From Syntrophales bacterium (GTDB lineage Bacteria > Desulfobacterota > Syntrophia > Syntrophales > UBA2210), in the NCBI GenBank assembly GCA_023230565.1, contig JALNXD010000014.1, forward strand, positions 15,602 to 79,601: a DNA stretch of 64,000 bases. The letters are read 5' to 3'. Both the position numbers and the translations under genes were made by a program. Shown in pieces: positions 17,252 through 25,965 of this stretch (position 1 is its first letter; every line of letters begins with the position of its first letter). The notes under the pieces are model-generated. The model searched no databases. It worked only from the letters and a program-made list of their open reading frames with translations, and was not told where the DNA came from.

Positions 17252-17944
17252 ATGGCAAAGTCCAAAAAATTTTATGCCGTCGCCAGAGGTCGAAATCCCG
17301 GCATCTATACTGAATGGTTCGGGCCCGGCGGCGCCGAGGAACAGATTCGAGCAGTAAAGGGTGCACGCTATAAGGGCTTTTCTACGCGGGAGGAGGCGGA
17401 ACGGTGGCTCGGCAATCCATCGACAGAGCCCCTGAAATCGGCGGGAAAAGCAGAAAGAGGGGACGCTTCCGTAACCGAAAACTCCGTCATAGTCTATACG
17501 GACGGAGGAGCTCTGGGGAATCCAGGGCCGGGGGGGTACGGCGCCGTGATTATCGACGGCGATAAACGGACCGAGCTTTCGCAAGGGTTCCGCCTTACCA
17601 CCAATAACCGCATGGAACTGGCGGCCTGTATCGCGGCGCTGAAAACGCTGAAGAAGCCCTCCGACGTGGTTCTTTACAGCGATTCCAGTTATGTGGTCAA
17701 CGGCATTACGAAGGGATGGGCCGGAAAGTGGCGCGCCAATAACTGGATGCGCACGAAGGACGAGGCAGCCCTCAATCCGGACCTCTGGGCGAGGCTCCTT
17801 GAACTTGTCGAGTTTCACCGGGTCCGTTTTGTCTGGGTCCGCGGCCATGCAGGCAACAGGGAAAACGAACGCTGTGACGAGCTGGCAAGAAAGGCCGCCG
17901 CCGGACCGGGTAAGATAGAAGATAAGGGATACATACGGAAATAA
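17252..17944 (+). CDS. rnhA: Ribonuclease HI with N-terminal viroplasmin-type hybrid-binding domain
   Basis: A 230-residue protein. Residues about 5-50 form the caulimovirus-viroplasmin/RNase H1 N-terminal domain (KFYAVARGRNPGIY and KGFSTREEAERWL). The catalytic RNase HI domain (about 75-220) shows all four acidic residues in YTDGGALGN, NNRMELAA, LYSDSSYVV and the terminal CDELARKAA, plus the basic WAGKWRANNW loop. It degrades RNA in RNA-DNA hybrids such as R-loops and lagging-strand primers. The frame is open back to a TTG at 17237, but the ATG at 17252 has AAAGG at a better distance and is preferred. Confidence 0.93.
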   Translation: MAKSKKFYAVARGRNPGIYTEWFGPGGAEEQIRAVKGARYKGFSTREEAERWLGNPSTEPLKSAGKAERGDASVTENSVIVYTDGGALGNPGPGGYGAVIIDGDKRTELSQGFRLTTNNRMELAACIAALKTLKKPSDVVLYSDSSYVVNGITKGWAGKWRANNWMRTKDEAALNPDLWARLLELVEFHRVRFVWVRGHAGNRENERCDELARKAAAGPGKIEDKGYIRK

Positions 17945-18018
17945 CGTCGAATTTTGAATTGTGAATCGGTATATCGCTCATTCATTAAAAATAGCAAATT
18001 ACATATTACGAAGTCACC

Positions 18019-19908
18019 ATGGCCTTACTCACCTTAAAGAATGCAAGTCTCGCCTTCGGCGGTCCGCCGCTTCTGGAAGGCGCCGATCTCGCCGTGGAGC
18101 GGGGCGAACGGATATGCCTGATCGGCAGGAATGGAGCAGGGAAATCCACCCTGCTGAAGCTGATTCATGGCGAGCTTACGGCCGACAGCGGCCTGGTTGC
18201 ACGGCAAACGGGATTAAGAACGGCCCTTCTGCCCCAGGAGGTGCCTCTCGGTATAAGCGGGGCGGTCTACGACATTGTGGCCTCGGGACAGCCGCACTGC
18301 GCCGGACTTCTGAATGAATATCACCGCCTGAGCAGCGTCCTGGCAAAGGGCGATAACGGTTCGCTGGAAGAACTTGAAGACATTCAGCACCGGCTGGAGG
18401 CCGCCGGCGCCTGGCAGCTTCACCAGCGGATCCGCACGGTCATATCGCGAATTGGCCTCGAAGAAGAGGCGCCCTGCGAAACACTTTCCGCCGGCCTCAA
18501 ACGGCGTGTGTACCTGGCGCGGGCCCTGGTGAGCGATCCCGACATACTGCTTTTGGATGAACCCACAAACCATCTGGATATCGATTCCATTCTCTGGATG
18601 GAGGAGTTCCTTCTGCGCTCCATGAAAACAATGCTTTTCGTCACCCACGACCGTACCTTTCTGTCGCGCCTGGCCACGCGTATCGTAGAGCTTGACCGGG
18701 CCTGTCTCACATCCTTTCCCGGCGACTATGACATCTATCTGACCCGAAAGGAAGAAATGCTCGAGCGGGAAGAGACATTCAATCGTGAATTCGATAAAAA
18801 GGTGAAGCGTGAAGAGATCTGGCTGCGGCAGGGAATCAAGGCCAGACGGACGAGGAATGAAGGCAGAGTGCGGGCGCTCTTGTCTATGCGCTCCGAAGTT
18901 GAAAAGCGCCGGGCCCGAAGCGGCACGGTGCGCCTCATGGCGCAGGAGGCAGAACGTTCGGGAAGACTGGTAATCGCGGCCAGGAATATCTCCTTTTCAT
19001 ACGGTGAAAACATCATCGTGAACAATTTTACGACCACTATACTGCGGGCCGACAAGGTGGGAATCATCGGACCCAACGGCTGCGGCAAAACCACACTCCT
19101 TCGCATTCTGGCGGGAGACCTCGAACCGGATAAGGGATCGATACGGCGCGGAAGCGGCATTGAGGCGGCCTATTTTGATCAGCTGAGGGCCCAGCTCGAC
19201 GATGGAAAGACCCTAATCGAGAATGTCTCCGAAGGGGGCGATACGGTCTTTGTAAACGGAAAATCTCGACATACAATCGCCTACCTGCAGGATTTCCTCT
19301 TTACGGCGGCCCAGGCCCGGTCGCCTGTTGCGGCGCTTTCCGGCGGCGAACGGAACAGGCTCCTTCTGGCCAAGCTTTTTACCCGGCCATCGAATGTGCT
19401 GGTTCTGGACGAGCCGACCAACGATCTCGACCCGGAAACGCTCGAATTGCTTGAGGCCATGCTTATCGAATATTCAGGGACGGTCCTTATAGTGAGCCAC
19501 GACAGGACCTTTCTAAACAATGTGGCCGCTTCAACGCTTGTATTCGAAGGACCGGGTCTGGTGAAGGAGTATGTGGGAGGGTATGACGACTGGATTCGCC
19601 AGCGTCCCGCTGAAGAAAAAGCCGAACCTCTTCGTGAACCGAAGAAGGGTAAACCGAAGAGCGTGCACGCCGGCCCGCGCAGGCTTACCTTCAAGGAAAA
19701 GCGGGAGCTTGAATCCCTTCCCGACAGCATTGAGAAGCTGGAATCGGAAAAGCGATTCATCTTCGAAAAAATGGCGGATCCGGCCTTTTATAAAAACTCC
19801 GGTTCGCGCGTTGGAGAATTGAACGAAAGACTGGAGGCGCTGGAAGAAGAGCTGGCAGCGGCCTACTCCCGCTGGGAACTGCTGGAGGAACTGGCCCAGG
19901 AGGCCTGA
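18019..19908 (+). CDS. uup: ABC-F family ATPase Uup
   Basis: A 629-residue soluble ABC-F protein with two ATPase domains. ABC1: GRNGAGKST, LSAGLKRRVYLARAL (a variant signature in place of LSGGE) and LLLDEPTNHLD. ABC2: GPNGCGKTT, LSGGERNR and LVLDEPTNDLD. A C-terminal charged coiled coil (about 535-625) is the Uup hallmark and binds DNA in Escherichia coli Uup. Uup acts in ribosome function and replication-fork or transposon precise-excision phenotypes. Second ABC-F protein in the window besides EttA. It is followed after 38 nt by the NfeD-like gene. Confidence 0.92.
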   Translation: MALLTLKNASLAFGGPPLLEGADLAVERGERICLIGRNGAGKSTLLKLIHGELTADSGLVARQTGLRTALLPQEVPLGISGAVYDIVASGQPHCAGLLNEYHRLSSVLAKGDNGSLEELEDIQHRLEAAGAWQLHQRIRTVISRIGLEEEAPCETLSAGLKRRVYLARALVSDPDILLLDEPTNHLDIDSILWMEEFLLRSMKTMLFVTHDRTFLSRLATRIVELDRACLTSFPGDYDIYLTRKEEMLEREETFNREFDKKVKREEIWLRQGIKARRTRNEGRVRALLSMRSEVEKRRARSGTVRLMAQEAERSGRLVIAARNISFSYGENIIVNNFTTTILRADKVGIIGPNGCGKTTLLRILAGDLEPDKGSIRRGSGIEAAYFDQLRAQLDDGKTLIENVSEGGDTVFVNGKSRHTIAYLQDFLFTAAQARSPVAALSGGERNRLLLAKLFTRPSNVLVLDEPTNDLDPETLELLEAMLIEYSGTVLIVSHDRTFLNNVAASTLVFEGPGLVKEYVGGYDDWIRQRPAEEKAEPLREPKKGKPKSVHAGPRRLTFKEKRELESLPDSIEKLESEKRFIFEKMADPAFYKNSGSRVGELNERLEALEEELAAAYSRWELLEELAQEA

Positions 19909-19946
19909 AAAGCGCCGGTCTGGGAAAGAACCAATATTCGGGAAGC

Positions 19947-20390
19947 ATGATAAAAAAGGTAATGGCGCAAAGACAATCCAAAGAAAAAGACGCCCGCATT
20001 ACGCCCCGGCTCGTCGTCAGATACACTCTCCTTCAGATCCCCACCCTCGTTCTTCTCGTGCTGATCCTCATGTTCCTCAGACAGCGGATCGAAATTTCCT
20101 GCTGGATCTTCTGGGGACTCATCGTCTTGAAGATAGCCGCCGATGTGGTCCTTTTCCCTTTTATCTGGAAGGCCTATGACTGGGACCGCAAGGCGAAAGA
20201 ACACCCTATGATCGGCCTAGCCGGAAAGGCCCGGGACCGCCTGGCCCCGGAGGGATATGTACTGGTCCGCGGCGAACTGTGGCGTGCCGAAGTGAAAGAT
20301 AAAAGCGAGCCGGTGGAAGCCGGCGCCTCTATCCGGGTGCGGGGCATCCGGGGACTCACGCTCATTGTCGAACCGGAAAGAGAAACTTAA
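19947..20390 (+). CDS. NfeD-like membrane protein, short form
   Basis: A 147-residue protein with two membrane helices (about 25-45 and 52-72) followed by a soluble OB-fold (about 85-145: LAGKARDRLAPEGYVLVRGELWRA and GASIRVRGIRGLTLIV). This is the C-terminal NfeD domain found next to membrane-bound stomatin-like proteins or ClpP-class proteases, but no such partner is adjacent here. It probably supports membrane-domain organisation; exact role unknown. Same strand as uup and possibly co-transcribed. Confidence 0.82.
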   Translation: MIKKVMAQRQSKEKDARITPRLVVRYTLLQIPTLVLLVLILMFLRQRIEISCWIFWGLIVLKIAADVVLFPFIWKAYDWDRKAKEHPMIGLAGKARDRLAPEGYVLVRGELWRAEVKDKSEPVEAGASIRVRGIRGLTLIVEPERET

Positions 20391-20429
20391 GACTGATCCT
20401 CATTTTTTCTTAATTATTGAAACCCTGCA

Positions 20430-20492
20430 TTAGTTCGTGGTACTGTCCGATGTACAGCGGTTTTTTTTGAGCATTGCGTATTTCGTATTTTT
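20430..20492. other. Leader before the multihaem cytochrome gene; weak terminator-like hairpin
   Basis: A short imperfect hairpin in the CCGATGTACAGCGG word is followed by eight T (20461-20468). It may end the uup/nfeD transcript. The stem is short, so this is tentative. Confidence 0.3.
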
Positions 20493-20531
20493 ACTTTTAT
20501 CAGCCCGGCAAAGCCCGATCAGGTGAGTCAG

Positions 20532-22730
20532 ATGAAAGTCAGCCACAGGTGGTTTCACGCTGTTTTTTTTGCCTTTCTCGTCCTTTGTATTTTCAGCGTG
20601 TGCGATCTCGATGCCACTGAACAGTACGCCCGGGAAACGGGCAAAGGCTGCACGTTCTGTCATCAGGAACCCACGGGCGGACCGCTTGCGACGACCGGGT
20701 TCGCCTATATACGAAACGGCTACCGTTATCCCATTCCAGAAAGAATCCTCGACAAAACAGCATCCCTCACCACACCGCTGCACAAAACGATACGGTTCAT
20801 CGTCGGATACATCCACCTGCTCGCGGCGGTGGTCTTTTTCGGTGCCATTTTCTATATCCATATTTTTGTGCGGCCGACGCGCTTTTCCGGTGGCATCCCG
20901 ACCCATGAGCGCATTTTAGGTTTGAGCTGCATGGCCGCCCTCATTGCCACCGGGATCTATCTGACCTGGTTCCGCATCGACCGGTGGGAGCAGTTCTTCG
21001 ACAACACCTTCGGATTCATGCTCTTTATCAAGATCGTTCTTTTCGCCATGATGATCATCCTGGGACTTACGGCCGTCACCTTCCTGCACCGGAAAATGCG
21101 GCAGGAGGCGGCAGGTTCTTCCGGCGCCCTTTCGGGGGAAATCACGGGACAGACCCTCGGCCGCTATAACGGAAGCGAAGGAAATCCTGCCTATGTGGCC
21201 GTCGATAGCCGGGTCTATGACGTCACGGCGAGCCCGAAATGGAGAGGGGGCCGGCATTTCGGCAAGCACACCGCCGGCGCCGATTTGACGGCCGCCTTGA
21301 AGGGAGCACCCCATGGGAGCGAGGTTTTCGAGAATATTCCCGTTGTAAAAGACTTGCAGGAAGGCGAAGCGAAAGATCTGAAAGGAACGGCCCATCGAAT
21401 CTTTGTGGTGTTCGCCTATGTCAATCTGGCCCTCGTTTTTCTCATTCTTGTCTGCATCAGCATGTGGCGATGGGGATTTACCGTCCCGACACCTATAGCG
21501 GCCGAAGAACGGCCCCTTTCCGGTACGAGCTGCATCGAGTGCCATGGAAAAACAAAACCGGCCCTCGTGATCGACTGGAAATCAAGCATGCACGCGAAGG
21601 TCGGCGTCGACTGCTATGACTGCCACCGGACAGACAGGGAAGGCCCCATGGTCAATACCGTCCACCTGTCGAACAGTCCCGTTCCGGTGGCCACTGTCGT
21701 CACGCCCCGGCGCTGTGCCCAGTGCCATCCATCCCAGGCGGAAGAATTCGCCCGAAGCAAACACGCCCACACTCTAGAAATCATGTGGAAAATCGATTTC
21801 TGGCTCAAAGACGGCATGAACAACGCCGTCGAGCGGAATACAGGCTGCTACAGCTGCCACGGCACCGAAGTCACCCTGGTAAAGGGAAAGCCCGTCGCCG
21901 GCTCCTGGCCCAATGTGGGCATCGGCCGGATCAACCCCGATGGTTCGAAGGGCTCCTGCTCCAGCTGCCATACCCGTCACCGCTTTTCAATTGCCGAAGC
22001 CCGCAAGCCCGAGGCCTGCGACCAGTGCCATCTGGGCCCTGATCACCCCCAGATCGAAATCTACAACGAATCGAAGCACGGCACGCTCTATCATGCCGAG
22101 GGCCATCAGTGGACATGGACCCCCGAGGACAGCGCCTGGACGGCGGGACGCGATTTCCGGGCGCCGACCTGCGCCGCCTGCCACATGTCCGGCACGGGAC
22201 CGCTCTCCCCTACGCACGATGTGACCGAACGCATCGCCTGGGAAACGCAGGCGCCCTTGACGATCCGCCCCCAGGATTTTGCGCCTTTCCCCGCCCGGAC
22301 GGACTGGCGGACCGAACGCAGCAAGATGGAACAAGTCTGCCTCCAGTGCCACTCCTCTTCCTGGACGGGAAGCCATTTTGAAAATTACGATCAGGTCATA
22401 GAAAATTATAATGAAGTATACTACCGCCCTGTCAGAAAGCTGATGGATTCTCTTTACGATCAGGATCTCCTCACCCGCCGGCCTTTTTTTGATGAAGAAC
22501 TGGAATGGGAGTTCTATGAATTCTGGCACCACGAAGGAAGGCGGGCCCGCATGGGCGCCGCCATGATGGCCCCGGATTATGCCTGGTGGCACGGCTTCTA
22601 TGAGCTCAAGCACCGGTACAATGCCATCGTAGAAAAAGCTGAGCAATTGAAAAAATCCGGTCCTTCAAGCCTGCATGATGATTTTCCGGGAAAATATAAG
22701 GGAAGATCACAGGGAGAAAAGGACCAATAA
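20532..22730 (+). CDS. Membrane-anchored octahaem HAO-like cytochrome c fused to a cytochrome b5 domain
   Basis: A 732-residue fusion (start set at ATG 20532, 6 nt after AGGTGAG; a GTG lies 9 nt upstream). Order: signal sequence (about 10-25); one CXXCH (C40); four-helix membrane domain reminiscent of CopD-type proteins (about 89-190); cytochrome b5-like domain (about 205-285, histidines near 242, 246, 261); a further helix (about 290-312); then eight CXXCH haem sites (cysteines near 334, 361, 395, 439, 476, 496, 547, 603). Eight haems, a THDVTERI segment after site 7 and APDYAWWHGFYEL near the C-terminus match hydroxylamine oxidoreductase/octahaem nitrite reductase relatives. It may exchange electrons between quinones and a periplasmic nitrogen or sulfur compound. 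Direction and substrate cannot be read; the residue that cross-links the catalytic haem in true HAO could not be verified. Confidence 0.85.
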   Translation: MKVSHRWFHAVFFAFLVLCIFSVCDLDATEQYARETGKGCTFCHQEPTGGPLATTGFAYIRNGYRYPIPERILDKTASLTTPLHKTIRFIVGYIHLLAAVVFFGAIFYIHIFVRPTRFSGGIPTHERILGLSCMAALIATGIYLTWFRIDRWEQFFDNTFGFMLFIKIVLFAMMIILGLTAVTFLHRKMRQEAAGSSGALSGEITGQTLGRYNGSEGNPAYVAVDSRVYDVTASPKWRGGRHFGKHTAGADLTAALKGAPHGSEVFENIPVVKDLQEGEAKDLKGTAHRIFVVFAYVNLALVFLILVCISMWRWGFTVPTPIAAEERPLSGTSCIECHGKTKPALVIDWKSSMHAKVGVDCYDCHRTDREGPMVNTVHLSNSPVPVATVVTPRRCAQCHPSQAEEFARSKHAHTLEIMWKIDFWLKDGMNNAVERNTGCYSCHGTEVTLVKGKPVAGSWPNVGIGRINPDGSKGSCSSCHTRHRFSIAEARKPEACDQCHLGPDHPQIEIYNESKHGTLYHAEGHQWTWTPEDSAWTAGRDFRAPTCAACHMSGTGPLSPTHDVTERIAWETQAPLTIRPQDFAPFPARTDWRTERSKMEQVCLQCHSSSWTGSHFENYDQVIENYNEVYYRPVRKLMDSLYDQDLLTRRPFFDEELEWEFYEFWHHEGRRARMGAAMMAPDYAWWHGFYELKHRYNAIVEKAEQLKKSGPSSLHDDFPGKYKGRSQGEKDQ

Positions 22731-22931
22731 AATCCGCCTGCCCTTTCGCTCCTGCAGCGAATATACTATCACTTCTTTTTTGATTCCAGTCGTGAGTTTC
22801 TCGGCCCCTCCCCTTGTGCACCAGGAAAGAAGGAATTATAAAAGCCGTCAAAATTTATTCAAGCTGAATTTTATGGTATAGTATATAAAAAATATCGGCA
22901 CCCGATACGGTCCGATTTCGGGTATTGCAGA
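22731..22931. other. Intergenic spacer, no gene seen
   Basis: AT-rich spacer before the phospholipase D-family gene. A small inverted repeat, ACCCGA...TCGGGT, lies about 15-40 nt before the next start and might be an operator or leader hairpin. Nothing else is recognisable. Confidence 0.35.
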
Positions 22932-24299
22932 ATGGCTATGGACGCATTCAAAGGTATTATTCTTATTCTGCTTTTGGCGATGCATTCCTGTGCACCGGCA
23001 TTGAGCGATATTTCGCTTCATATCCCTCAGTCACCCTTCTCTGCCGGCATCCATGTTCAAGGGGACAGTCCGACTGCCGTCTTGAACCGGTTGTCGGGGG
23101 ACTCTTCGGTAAATCCGGGTGACTTTCCGGTAGCCGAAGTGCTCCGAATCGAACAGGCGATTACGAATCGTCCTCTGGTGTCCGGCAACAGAGTGGAGCT
23201 GCTCATTGACGGACCGCATACATTCGAAGCCATGTTCGCCGCAATGCGGTCGGCCCTGCACCATATTCATATAGAAACTTTTATTATAGATGACGAGGAA
23301 ATCGGCGGTCAACTTGCAGATATCCTCATCGAGCGTCGCAAAGCAGGGGTTGAAGTTCGTTTGATATATGATGCCTTTGGCGCTCTCGAGGCTAAAGAGA
23401 AATATTTTGAAAAACTTAGACACTACGGCATACAACTGCATGAATATAATCCGATAGACCCCTCCAGCATAATCCGCCTCTGGCGCATAAACAATCGTCA
23501 CCATCGTAAAATCACCGTCGTGGACGGCCGGATCGGATTCACCGGTGGTTTGAACTTCAGTGGCGTATACGCCAGTTCATCAAGCGGGTACCGGAAAAGC
23601 TTAAAAGAAGGATGGCGCGATACTCATATCAAAGTGGAAGGGCCGGCAGTTGCACAACTTCAAAGAATGTTTGTAAATCTCTGGGCACAAATCCATGACG
23701 AACCAATTCTCGGCGGTCCTGAATACTTCCCTCCGCCCGCGCTTGCGGGGCGGCAACTGATCCGCTTGGCCGACAGTAAGGCAGGGGACAGTGAAGTGGA
23801 TATCTACACACTTTATATGACTGTAATCAAAAAGGCCCGTGCACGGATATGGATCACCCAGGGTTATTTTTCTCCCGACCGGAGAATGCTCGATGCATTA
23901 AAGAATGCCGCCGGCAGAAACGTGGATGTCCGACTGCTTTTGCCCGGCCTCACGGATTCGTGGATCACGATCAATTCATCCAGGGCGCACTACACCGAGC
24001 TTCTCGAATCAGGCGTTCGCATTTTCGAAAGGCGGGATGCCCTTCAGCATGCGAAAACGGCAGTCGTCGACGGCATCTGGTCGACAGTTGGTTCAGCCAA
24101 TCTTGATTCCAGAAGTTTTCTCCATTCCAATGAGGCCAATATCATTATCTGGGGAAGAGACTTCTCCACTAAGATGGAGGAGCTTTTCATCGCCGATCAG
24201 CAAAAGAATATGGAAATCGATCTTAAAACATGGAGCAGGCGTCCATTTTATCGCAAACTTATGGAAAAATTTGCCGGTCTTTTTGACTACTGGCTGTAG
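22932..24299 (+). CDS. Phospholipase D-family protein, cardiolipin synthase-like
   Basis: A 455-residue enzyme with two complete HKD catalytic motifs: H191-K193-D198 (HRKITVVD, then GRIGFTGGLN) and H373-K375-D380 (HAKTAVVD, then GSANLDSRS). This is the two-domain layout of bacterial ClsA/ClsB-type cardiolipin synthases, which join two phosphatidylglycerols or PG and PE. The N-terminus is hydrophobic and could be a signal or lipoprotein leader (cysteine at 20, imperfect lipobox), unlike the double-helix anchor of ClsA. A secreted phosphodiesterase is the alternative. No strong RBS before the ATG. It converges on the next gene with 6 nt between stops. Confidence 0.87.
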   Translation: MAMDAFKGIILILLLAMHSCAPALSDISLHIPQSPFSAGIHVQGDSPTAVLNRLSGDSSVNPGDFPVAEVLRIEQAITNRPLVSGNRVELLIDGPHTFEAMFAAMRSALHHIHIETFIIDDEEIGGQLADILIERRKAGVEVRLIYDAFGALEAKEKYFEKLRHYGIQLHEYNPIDPSSIIRLWRINNRHHRKITVVDGRIGFTGGLNFSGVYASSSSGYRKSLKEGWRDTHIKVEGPAVAQLQRMFVNLWAQIHDEPILGGPEYFPPPALAGRQLIRLADSKAGDSEVDIYTLYMTVIKKARARIWITQGYFSPDRRMLDALKNAAGRNVDVRLLLPGLTDSWITINSSRAHYTELLESGVRIFERRDALQHAKTAVVDGIWSTVGSANLDSRSFLHSNEANIIIWGRDFSTKMEELFIADQQKNMEIDLKTWSRRPFYRKLMEKFAGLFDYWL

Positions 24300-24305
24300 A
24301 ATTTA

Positions 24306-25724
24306 TCAATCGCGTTCATTATCGTTCTGATTTCGTATTTTTAATCTCGAATACATATATAATCCGTACACCGCCCTGGCCGAATCCTTCGGGAATTCAT
24401 AGAAAGGAATATTTCTGTCCCTCATCAGTTCATACACGATACCCGTCATATGCCGCCTCATTGTAAGAACGATCAACGGTTTGCCAAATTTCCGCGGTAT
24501 CAGGGACAGCTTTTCGGCGGCATCTAGTTTTTCTTTTACTGTCTCGGGCGAGATACCCCATAACGGCGCATCTGCGATAATTGCATCAATTTCAGAATGT
24601 GCGGCAAGTTCTTCCGCAATTTCGGCTATCGTCATTCCGCGGGGATCGGCGGCGAGATCTATGGGATTTTTAGGAGGTGCCGCATGGGGCAGGAGATAGG
24701 GAGACAGTTTTTTCACAGTCGCACTATCCAGCTCCGGAACACGCAACCCATACCCATTGCAGGCATCGGCACATACCACGCACATTCCACCCCCGGAAGC
24801 CACTATGCCTACACGATTGCCCTTTGGCAGAGGTTGTTTGGAAAGAGCTTCCGCAATATCGAAGGCATGACTGACATCATAGGTTCTGATGATTCCTGCC
24901 TGGTGACAGGCTGCATCAAATGTATGATCAGAACCGGCAATTGAGGCGGTATGGCTCATTGCAGCTCTGGCGCCATCTTCTCCCAGACCGCTTTTGTACA
25001 CCACGATCGGTTTCTTTTTTACTACCTCTCTCGCGTTTACAAGAAACCGGTGTGCGTCCTTCAAGCCCTCGATATACAGTACGATTACCTTCGTATTGCT
25101 ATCCTCCCCGAGATATTCAATATAATCCGCCATGGATAAATCCGCCTGGTTACCCACACTCAGGAAGGAATTGAATCCATACCCCTTATCGCTCGCAACT
25201 GCCATTAGAAAGGCGCCCATCGTACCGCTTTGGGAAATGAATGAAATACCCCCCTTCTGTGGCATGAAATCAAATGCAGTATTCAGGCGCACTCCTGACA
25301 CATAAATACCCATGCCATTTGGGCCCATAAAGCGGATATTGGCGGATTTTGCAATCTTGACAACCTCTTCCTGAAGTGCTTTCCCCTCCGGGCCGGTTTC
25401 AGCAAACCCTGCCGAAATAATAACCATTGCCTTAACCCCTTTGGCGGCACAATCCCTCACTGTATCAGGTACTTTCGGTGCCGGGACGGTGATAATAGCC
25501 ATATCCACCGGACCGGAAACAGCTCCGAGATTTGGATAGGCATCGAGCCCTTCGATTTCTTTTGCCTTCGGATTTATGGGATAGATTGCTCCCCTGAACG
25601 AAGACTGGAGAGGTCTTGCCACCATATCGTTTCCCCACTTGCCGGGAGTATTGGATGCGCCGATTATTGCTATGGACTGGGGACGGAAGAGGGGTTTTAA
25701 TTCATCATATATGCGTTTTGTCAT
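24306..25724 (-). CDS. Acyl-CoA synthetase (ADP-forming) alpha-subunit-like CoA-binding protein (copy 1)
   Basis: A 472-residue protein with the order CoA-binding Rossmann domain (IAIIGASNTPGKWG, about 18-31), CoA-ligase domain 1 (SFISQSGTMG) and ligase domain with the phospho-histidine motif MSHTASIAG. This is the alpha half of ADP-forming acetate/acyl-CoA ligase, which makes ATP from acyl-CoA in anaerobes. The ATP-grasp beta part is absent from the protein and from the neighbours, so it must partner with a subunit encoded elsewhere or do another job. Start set at ATG 25724 with AGGGAAG upstream rather than the GTG at 25730. A second, diverged copy is at 38258-39691. Confidence 0.88.
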   Translation of the reverse strand: MTKRIYDELKPLFRPQSIAIIGASNTPGKWGNDMVARPLQSSFRGAIYPINPKAKEIEGLDAYPNLGAVSGPVDMAIITVPAPKVPDTVRDCAAKGVKAMVIISAGFAETGPEGKALQEEVVKIAKSANIRFMGPNGMGIYVSGVRLNTAFDFMPQKGGISFISQSGTMGAFLMAVASDKGYGFNSFLSVGNQADLSMADYIEYLGEDSNTKVIVLYIEGLKDAHRFLVNAREVVKKKPIVVYKSGLGEDGARAAMSHTASIAGSDHTFDAACHQAGIIRTYDVSHAFDIAEALSKQPLPKGNRVGIVASGGGMCVVCADACNGYGLRVPELDSATVKKLSPYLLPHAAPPKNPIDLAADPRGMTIAEIAEELAAHSEIDAIIADAPLWGISPETVKEKLDAAEKLSLIPRKFGKPLIVLTMRRHMTGIVYELMRDRNIPFYEFPKDSARAVYGLYMYSRLKIRNQNDNERD

Positions 25725-25965
25725 AATCACTTCCCTATGAATTATTTTTTCTCAACAAAAAAAACAGTCGCAGCCCAGCCGGGAGTATTTCTCTTGTCAA
25801 TAGTTTTTCGTTCTAAAGAACAGTGTACCACATGTCAAATCAGCAGGAACCGCTCTTTACTGTTTCAGAGAAATAAGGTCCGATATTGCTGTACGCCCGA
25901 AACAAGGAGTTATTTATAAATTGATAATTGAATCACAAATGCTTCAGGCAATTTCACTTATCGAA
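25725..25965. other. Intergenic spacer, no gene seen
   Basis: AT-rich spacer between two minus-strand genes. It must contain the promoter of the CoA-ligase gene and the 3' end of the AsmA transcript. No clear hairpin terminator or repeat was found. Confidence 0.35.

Noticed and set aside
20500..20522. GGCAAAGCCC word before the cytochrome gene as a second GEMM riboswitch
   Set aside because: The invariant GACGCAAAGCC and the GNRA-capped stem are missing; only a short word matches.
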